Positions 59,550 to 64,000 of a stretch of DNA of 64,000 nucleotides are shown here, piece after piece. The notes beneath the pieces are model-generated. The model saw only the letters and a program-made list of their open reading frames with translations. It searched no databases and was not told the origin of the DNA. The DNA is from Pseudonocardia sp. N23 (GTDB lineage Bacteria > Actinomycetota > Actinomycetes > Mycobacteriales > Pseudonocardiaceae), in assembly GCF_002583555.1 (NCBI RefSeq), contig NZ_BEGX01000069.1:1-64000 (forward strand). The letters are read 5' to 3'. The number at the start of each line of letters is the position of its first letter. Within the stretch, counting starts at the first letter, position 1. A program made the translations under genes and the position numbers.

Positions 59550-60332
59550 TCAGGCCGTCGAGACGTCCCGCCACGTCCACAGCGCAACCGCGGTCCCGAG
59601 CAGCAACGCAGCGCCGGAGCCGACACCGGCGACCCCCGCGATCCACGCATCCGAGCCGGTCACCAGGCCGAGCACCGCACCGAGGATGCCGAGGCCCGTC
59701 AACACCGCGCCCAGGACATGCGACGGCGGCGCGTGCCAGACCGCGCCGAGCCCGACGAAATGCACCCCGACCACGAACGCCACCCAGGCGACCCCGTACC
59801 CGCCCTGCCCGAACACGCCGTTGATCAGGTTGAGCCCGCCGAAGAGAGCGACCACCTCGACGGCGACGACGACCCAGTACCCGCGGGTGAACCCGGCGCC
59901 GGCGCCACGGCCGCCGGGACCGGCCCCGGCCCCGCCGCGGATGCGGGCGGTGACCGCGCGCCATGCGGTGGCGCCGCTGTCACGTGTCCCACCGGAACCG
60001 GGTAGCAACGCGGCGCGCAGCCGGCTGTCGATGCCGTCGACCACGACGACCACGTCGGCCTGGACGGTGCTCTCCACCCCGCCGTGAACGACGCCGACGG
60101 TGGGTGGCGGACCTGCGTCGACACCGACGACCTCGGTCCCGGAGCGCAGCACGTCGGGCGGCAGGGCGTCGAGCAGGATCTGCAGCAGCCGGGCCCGGTG
60201 GATCCCGACGGTCGTCGCCCCGAGCCGGGACGCCGCCTCGTCCGCGGGTAGCCGGGACAGCGAGCGACCGTCGGGCGTCCGGGTCCCGGCGGGTGCCTCC
60301 GCGAGCCCGCGCTCGACCACCGCCGCGCGCAC
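59550..60332 (-). CDS. Chimeric ORF: flavin-monooxygenase fragment joined to a four-helix membrane domain
   Basis: A 260-residue frame in two unlike parts. Residues 1-128 match the middle of an FAD monooxygenase: TPDGRSLSRLPADEAASRLGATTVGIHRARLL, then VDGIDSRLRAALLPG and SGATAWRAV, which correspond to the substrate-strand and DG-motif regions; the N-terminal FAD-binding GxGxxG half and the C-terminal GD half are missing. After a Gly-rich junction, residues about 145-260 form four membrane helices (RGYWVVVAVEVVALFGG and later). The simplest view is a decayed monooxygenase gene fused by deletion to a membrane-protein gene. It may or may not be expressed. It starts 30 bases after the upstream gene's stop. 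Confidence 0.6.
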   Translation of the reverse strand: MRAAVVERGLAEAPAGTRTPDGRSLSRLPADEAASRLGATTVGIHRARLLQILLDALPPDVLRSGTEVVGVDAGPPPTVGVVHGGVESTVQADVVVVVDGIDSRLRAALLPGSGGTRDSGATAWRAVTARIRGGAGAGPGGRGAGAGFTRGYWVVVAVEVVALFGGLNLINGVFGQGGYGVAWVAFVVGVHFVGLGAVWHAPPSHVLGAVLTGLGILGAVLGLVTGSDAWIAGVAGVGSGAALLLGTAVALWTWRDVSTA

Positions 60333-60362
60333 CAGCGCGTACCCGGTCCCGGTACCCGGGTC

Positions 60363-61172
60363 TCAGTACCCGGCGGGCGGGTAGCCCGCGACACCCGGCG
60401 GGACCGCCGGGGCGCTCGCCTTGCTGACGACGATGCCGCCGACGACCGCCACGACGCCGCCGACGATTGTCATGATCAGGCCGAAGCCCAGCGAGAAGTC
60501 GAAGGCGTCGGCCAGCTCGCCGGCCAGACCCCCGGTGGCTGCGCCGGCTTCTGCCATCGTGGAGTTCAGGTTGATGATCACGTACACGCCGAGGCCGACG
60601 ACGATCAGCCCCAGCAGGATCGGCACGCGCTGCACGAGGGCCGGGATCGACGGCTTGAGCAGGCGAAGGACGCCGACCGCGACGATCAGGATGCCCACGA
60701 TCAGCGTGATGATGCCGTCGCCCTCGGTGCCTGCGACCGACAGCGAACCGAACGTCCCGGCCTGCAACGTGACCCAGGGCAGGAACGACCCGACGGCTGC
60801 GAGCAGGCCGCCGACGACGGTGATGATCGCGAAGATCATGCCCGGACCGGGGGCCGCCCCCGGCGAGCCTTTCGGTGCGGCGCGGGCCGGCGCGCCGTGC
60901 TGCGGCGGCTGACCGCCGGGGCCCTGCCCAGGACCGCCGTACTGCTGCCCGGGGTAAGGCTGCCCACCGTACGGCCGGCCGCCCTGTTGCGGGCCGCCGT
61001 ACTGGCCGCCGTACTGCTGCCCACCGGGCTGCTGGCCGTACCGCGGATCCCCGTACTGCTGACCCGGGTACTGCTGCGGCGGCGAGGGCTGGCCCGGGTA
61101 CTGCCCCGGGCCAGGCTGCCCGGGCCCGCCCGGCGGTGGGTTCTGCGGCCACTGGCCGGGCGAGTTCGACAT
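60363..61172 (-). CDS. Pro/Gly/Gln-rich four-helix membrane protein
   Basis: A 269-residue protein. Residues 1-105 are low complexity with recurring GQQYGG/PGQYPGQ-like units, disordered and probably cytoplasmic. Residues 110-260 contain four membrane helices with a WVTLQAGTFGSLSVAGTEGDG loop, similar to common actinobacterial small membrane proteins of unknown function. ATG 61172 has an AGGGGG site 6 bases upstream. The same frame runs on upstream into the YjbR-like gene because that gene has lost its stop (see that entry), so automatic annotation may show one 422-residue fusion. Confidence 0.75.
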   Translation of the reverse strand: MSNSPGQWPQNPPPGGPGQPGPGQYPGQPSPPQQYPGQQYGDPRYGQQPGGQQYGGQYGGPQQGGRPYGGQPYPGQQYGGPGQGPGGQPPQHGAPARAAPKGSPGAAPGPGMIFAIITVVGGLLAAVGSFLPWVTLQAGTFGSLSVAGTEGDGIITLIVGILIVAVGVLRLLKPSIPALVQRVPILLGLIVVGLGVYVIINLNSTMAEAGAATGGLAGELADAFDFSLGFGLIMTIVGGVVAVVGGIVVSKASAPAVPPGVAGYPPAGY

Positions 61173-61294
61173 GCGTTTCCCCCTGGATCCGACGCCACCA
61201 CCCCGGCGACCGTCGCTTCCCGGATTTCTAGCAGACCCATCCGACGAATCCGACGGATCGGAGCAACGGGTACGCCGAATGCGCCGAACGTCGC

Positions 61295-61631
61295 TCAGAC
61301 CTCGTGGGCCGACCGCAGCCGCGCGCGGTGCCTTGAGCCGCCAGGCCTCGGTGATCAGCTCGGTGAGCTGCGAGGACCCGATCCTCGTCAGGTCGACGAG
61401 TATCGAGCCGTGACCGTCGTAGTGCGGAGTCGTCGAGAAGGTCGGATCGCCCGAGGCGAGCATCGCCTCCTTCTCCTCCATCGCACACATCACGACGAGC
61501 AGCCCGTCCTCCTCGGCGCGCAGCCGCACCATCAGCGTGCCGCGGACCTTCAACGCCGGCGTCCGGTACGACGTCGACTCCTCCACCTCGGGCAGCCCCG
61601 TCCCGATCCGCACCACGTCGTCCCAGTCCAT
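61295..61631 (-). CDS. MmcQ/YjbR-family DNA-binding-like protein, frameshifted near its 3' end
   Basis: Starting at ATG 61631, the first 103 codons give a normal YjbR/MmcQ domain (MDWDDVVRIGTGLPEVEEST, KVRGTLMVRL, TEAWRLKAPRA). In this frame no stop occurs before the next gene. If one CG dinucleotide were added to the (CG)4 run at 61320-61327, the frame would end LKAPRARLRSAHEV and stop at TGA 61295-61297, giving about 112 residues, the usual family length. So the gene appears to carry a 2-base loss, real or a sequencing error. The coordinates give the inferred intact extent. YjbR proteins have a MotA/CyaY-like fold of uncertain function. Confidence 0.7.
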
Positions 61632-61683
61632 GCCCTCATCCTGACGCGTCCCGCGCGGGCCGTCGTGGACGAATGGGAACGCC

Positions 61684-62502
61684 TCAGCGCTGCCACTGCC
61701 CCCTGCGCTGCGTCGACGACCCCGCAAGCACGATCACGCCCGCCGCGGCCAGCACCAGCCCGACGACGAACGGCGCGATCCAGCCGTCGCGGATCCGGTC
61801 GCCGAGCAGCCCGATCGCCACCAGCCCCGGCACCACGACCTCGGTCACCGTGAACACCGCGGTGACGAGGGACAGGTCGCCGCGGGACAGCGCCCGCGCG
61901 AACGTCACGATCCCGACCAGCCAGAACCCGAGCAGCAGGTAGGTGGCGGGCTGGGCGAGCAGCGCGACGACGTCGAAACCGTCCGGGCCGATGTGCACCG
62001 ACCGCACCGCCAGCGACGTCCCGCCGAACCCGAGCCCCGCGACCAGCGCGAGCGGCCAGGCGAGACGCGAGCGGTAGAGGGCGATCGTCACCGCGGTCAG
62101 CACGGCGAGGGAGATGCCGAGGACGACGTCGGCGGCGGTGTCGGCGCCCTCCGGCCGGTCGACGCCCGCCGCACCGGCGATCATCACCAGCCCGATGACG
62201 CAGCCGCCGATCGCGACCCGGTCGAGCACGCGCAGCCGCGTCCCCCAGATCCAGCGGACCGCCAGCGCCGTCAGCGCGATCGAGCCGCCGAGGATCGCCT
62301 GCACCGCGAACACCGGCAGGAACCGCAGCGCGACCACCGTGCACACCCACGCCAGACCGTCGACGACCAGGCCCCCGATGAACCGCGGCTGCAGAGCGAG
62401 GGGGCGGTGGCGGGTCGTGCGGGTCGTGGCGTCCGACTGCAGGAGCCCCGCGACACAGTTGAGGACCATCGCCGCGACGGCGAAGACCAGGCCCAGGACC
62501 AC
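61684..62502 (-). CDS. EamA/DMT-family membrane transporter
   Basis: A 272-residue protein with nine to ten membrane helices in two repeated halves, as in drug/metabolite transporters: FAVQAILGGSIALTALAVRWIWGTRL ends the first half, and SLVTAVFTVTEVVVPGLVAIGLLGDRI lies in the second. The substrate is unknown. A short Gln/Arg tail is cytoplasmic. It is 39 bases downstream of the MFS gene on the same strand. Confidence 0.85.
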   Translation of the reverse strand: MVLGLVFAVAAMVLNCVAGLLQSDATTRTTRHRPLALQPRFIGGLVVDGLAWVCTVVALRFLPVFAVQAILGGSIALTALAVRWIWGTRLRVLDRVAIGGCVIGLVMIAGAAGVDRPEGADTAADVVLGISLAVLTAVTIALYRSRLAWPLALVAGLGFGGTSLAVRSVHIGPDGFDVVALLAQPATYLLLGFWLVGIVTFARALSRGDLSLVTAVFTVTEVVVPGLVAIGLLGDRIRDGWIAPFVVGLVLAAAGVIVLAGSSTQRRGQWQR

Positions 62503-62541
62503 GTCGCGATGCTCCCTCCGCTCGACGGCGCCGAGCCTGCC

Positions 62542-63765
62542 TCAGTCCCGTGCGGACACGGAACCACTCGCCACCCGACCCAGTCTCCACGCGGTGAGCG
62601 CGGTCACGAGCAATCCCACCCCGCCCGCGACGATCATCGTGGTCCGGGCCGACGTCGCCTGCAACAACAGGCCCCCGAGCAGGTACGAGACCGCGGCCGC
62701 GACGCCGATGCCCCCGTAGAGGTTCGCGAACACCCTGCCCTGCATGCCGGAGGGGACGGTGCGCTGCAGGATCGTCGTCGCCGCGACGTCCTGCACCGCG
62801 AGCCCGGCGCCACGCACCGCCTGCACGGCGATCGCCGCCGCGGCGGCCCACACGACACCGGTCAGCAGGTTCCCGAGACTGCTCACCGCCATGCCCGCGA
62901 CGAACAGCGCGGCCGTCGCGGGCGCCCGCCGACGGCCCAGCCACAGGTAGCCCGCGAGCAGTCCGACGCCGACCGCCGCGTACAGGAACGCCAGCACGAA
63001 GCCGGGCGCACCCAGGTCGCGGACGACGAAGACGAGGGCGACGTCGTCGACACCGTTGGCCGCCACCACCGCGCAGAACGTGACCACCACGATCCGCACC
63101 AGCGGGGTCCGCCGGACGTAGCCGAGCCCCGCCCTTGCCTGTGCGAACATCGACGGTTCCGCCGCCATCCGCGGCAGCGCCGGCAGGCGGGTCAGCACGA
63201 GGGCGGAGATCGCGAACGACGCGGCGTCCACCAGGAGGACGGCCCGCACGTCGACGACCACCAGCAGCGCGGCAGCCAGCAGCGGCCCGGCGATCTCCGC
63301 GACGTTCGCCCCGAACCCGACACCGGCGTTCGCACCCTCGAGGTCACGGTCGTCGACGAGCCCGGGCACCGCGGCCCGCGACGCCGGCGCGAACAGCTGC
63401 CCCAGCAACGCCCGCGCCGCGACCAGCCCGAGCAGCACCGGCAACGGCGGCAGCAGCAACGCCAGCACCGCGGTCACGACCGCCTGCGCGACGTCGCAGC
63501 CGATCATCAGCCTGCGCAGGTCCACCCGGTCGGCGATCGACCCCAGCAGCGGCGCGGCCAGGGCAGGCGCCACGTCACCGACCAGCAGCAGGACGGTGAC
63601 GGCCAGGGCCTCGCCCGTCGACGACGCCACGTGCAGGATCAGCGCGACGAGGCTCAGCGAGTCGCCCAGCAGCGACACCCCGCGCGCCGACCACAGCGTG
63701 CGGTACGGCCCCTGGCTGCGGACGAGGGCGAGCGCCCCCAGCGGCGCCGGCTCGGGGGCGGTCAC
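62542..63765 (-). CDS. Major facilitator superfamily transporter
   Basis: A 407-residue, 12-helix MFS protein. The loop 2-3 motif is GSIADRVDLRRLMIG, followed by GLVAARALLGQLFAPASRAAVPGLV, a pattern of DHA-type exporters of the MFS_3 kind. The second half repeats it with VPSGMQGRVFANLYGG. Drug or siderophore export is common in this group. GTG 63765 is the start. It may be co-transcribed with the EamA gene. Confidence 0.9.
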   Translation of the reverse strand: MTAPEPAPLGALALVRSQGPYRTLWSARGVSLLGDSLSLVALILHVASSTGEALAVTVLLLVGDVAPALAAPLLGSIADRVDLRRLMIGCDVAQAVVTAVLALLLPPLPVLLGLVAARALLGQLFAPASRAAVPGLVDDRDLEGANAGVGFGANVAEIAGPLLAAALLVVVDVRAVLLVDAASFAISALVLTRLPALPRMAAEPSMFAQARAGLGYVRRTPLVRIVVVTFCAVVAANGVDDVALVFVVRDLGAPGFVLAFLYAAVGVGLLAGYLWLGRRRAPATAALFVAGMAVSSLGNLLTGVVWAAAAAIAVQAVRGAGLAVQDVAATTILQRTVPSGMQGRVFANLYGGIGVAAAVSYLLGGLLLQATSARTTMIVAGGVGLLVTALTAWRLGRVASGSVSARD

Positions 63766-63830
63766 GCGGGGAACCTACGGCCGCACCGGGGCCGGCGTCG
63801 TGCGAATTCGTGTCCTACCGGCGCCGGAGG

Positions 63831-64000
63831 TCAGAAGCGAGCGCGCTGAGCCTCGTCGACGGGTGTGACCTGCGCGGGGACGCGGAAGAAGCCGCTCATC
63901 AGGCCACCGGGGACCGTCGGCAACGCGGCCGCGGCCTCCTCGCGACGGATCCGCCGCCGTTCGGCGACGACCGCGGTCGCGAGGACCAGCACCGTCGCCA
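63831..64000 (-). CDS. C-terminal end of a membrane protein (cut by window edge)
   Basis: Only the last 56 codons are present: a hydrophobic segment (VLVLATAVVA) followed by a basic stop-transfer stretch (ERRRIRREEAAA) and a short tail ending VDEAQRARF. This looks like the last membrane helix of a protein with a cytoplasmic C terminus. Nothing more can be said. Confidence 0.55.
   Translation of the reverse strand, partial: ATVLVLATAVVAERRRIRREEAAAALPTVPGGLMSGFFRVPAQVTPVDEAQRARF

Noticed and set aside
59392..59550. Rifamycin-associated element before the HelD gene
   Set aside because: The known 19-bp inverted repeat is not present in this leader.
59473..59964. Alternative minus-strand frame near the chimeric gene
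   Set aside because: Arg/Gly-rich translation without hydrophobic helices; the other frame gives clear membrane segments.
1..64000. CRISPR arrays, rRNA genes, insertion sequences, integrases
   Set aside because: No regularly spaced repeats, no rRNA-like stretches and no transposase or integrase motifs were found on reading both strands.

Overview
The window is high-GC actinobacterial chromosome, with GTG starts and ATGA/GTGA gene overlaps throughout. The order fba, DedA, GH76, TrmH, pyrE, membrane protein, clpB, flavohemoglobin, hspR-dnaJ-grpE-dnaK, Fe-S reductase, dcd and tRNA-Gly follows, in rearranged form, the Rv0321-Rv0385 section of Mycobacterium tuberculosis as I remember it. PPE/EspG/EspC-type genes and a DUF3558 lipoprotein fit Pseudonocardiales, and Pseudonocardia is my best guess. 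I see no rRNA, integrase, transposase or CRISPR array.

Region 1 (1-9.6 kb): 5' end of fba, a SigE-type sigma factor with a small Pro/Gln-rich membrane protein, two DedA proteins, a GH76 hydrolase, a flavin-binding PNPOx-like protein whose start codon lies inside a 35-bp palindrome, a two-gene heterodimeric ABC exporter with one severely degenerate ATP site, and a TrmH-type RNA methyltransferase.

Region 2 (9.6-28.6 kb): protein quality control. A membrane FtsH-like AAA metalloprotease is translationally coupled to a lipoprotein. Next come pyrE, an SDR and a membrane protein, then a three-gene overlapping set of type VII secretion-like proteins (YbaB/EbfC-like, EspC-like, WXG100-like). ClpB is divergent from a TPR-AAA ATPase/TPR-membrane gene pair, with one HAIR (HspR-binding) element in the shared promoter. 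After a PNPOx-family gene and a type II flavohemoglobin comes the dnaK-grpE-dnaJ-hspR operon with two more HAIRs upstream.

Region 3 (28.7-37.2 kb): DUF3558 lipoprotein, a PPE-like protein coupled to an EspG-like chaperone, a small conserved protein, then a LysR regulator divergent from a hydroxyquinol-type aromatic operon: flavin reductase, HpaB-like monooxygenase, intradiol dioxygenase, and a RibF-like FAD synthetase that lacks the riboflavin-kinase signature.

Region 4 (37.2-44.7 kb): a compact type IV secretion-like operon (small pilin-like membrane protein, PrgI/VirB3-like, VirB4-like ATPase, TrbL/VirB6-like, VirB8-like, and a transglycosylase + NlpC/P60 wall hydrolase) without relaxase or coupling protein in the window.

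Region 5 (45-54.6 kb): membrane Fe-S reductase, a Pro-rich membrane protein, a response regulator/histidine kinase pair divergent from a two-gene ABC exporter across a perfect palindrome, dcd, a WecB-like protein, and tRNA-Gly(CCC) with a strong terminator.

Region 6 (54.8-64 kb): FAD monooxygenase divergent from its likely TetR regulator across twin operators, a VOC protein, a HelD-type RNA polymerase helicase, a chimeric ORF (flavin-monooxygenase fragment joined to a membrane domain), a Pro/Gly/Gln-rich membrane protein, a YjbR/MmcQ gene apparently frameshifted by loss of one CG dinucleotide, an EamA transporter, an MFS transporter, and the 3' end of a membrane protein.
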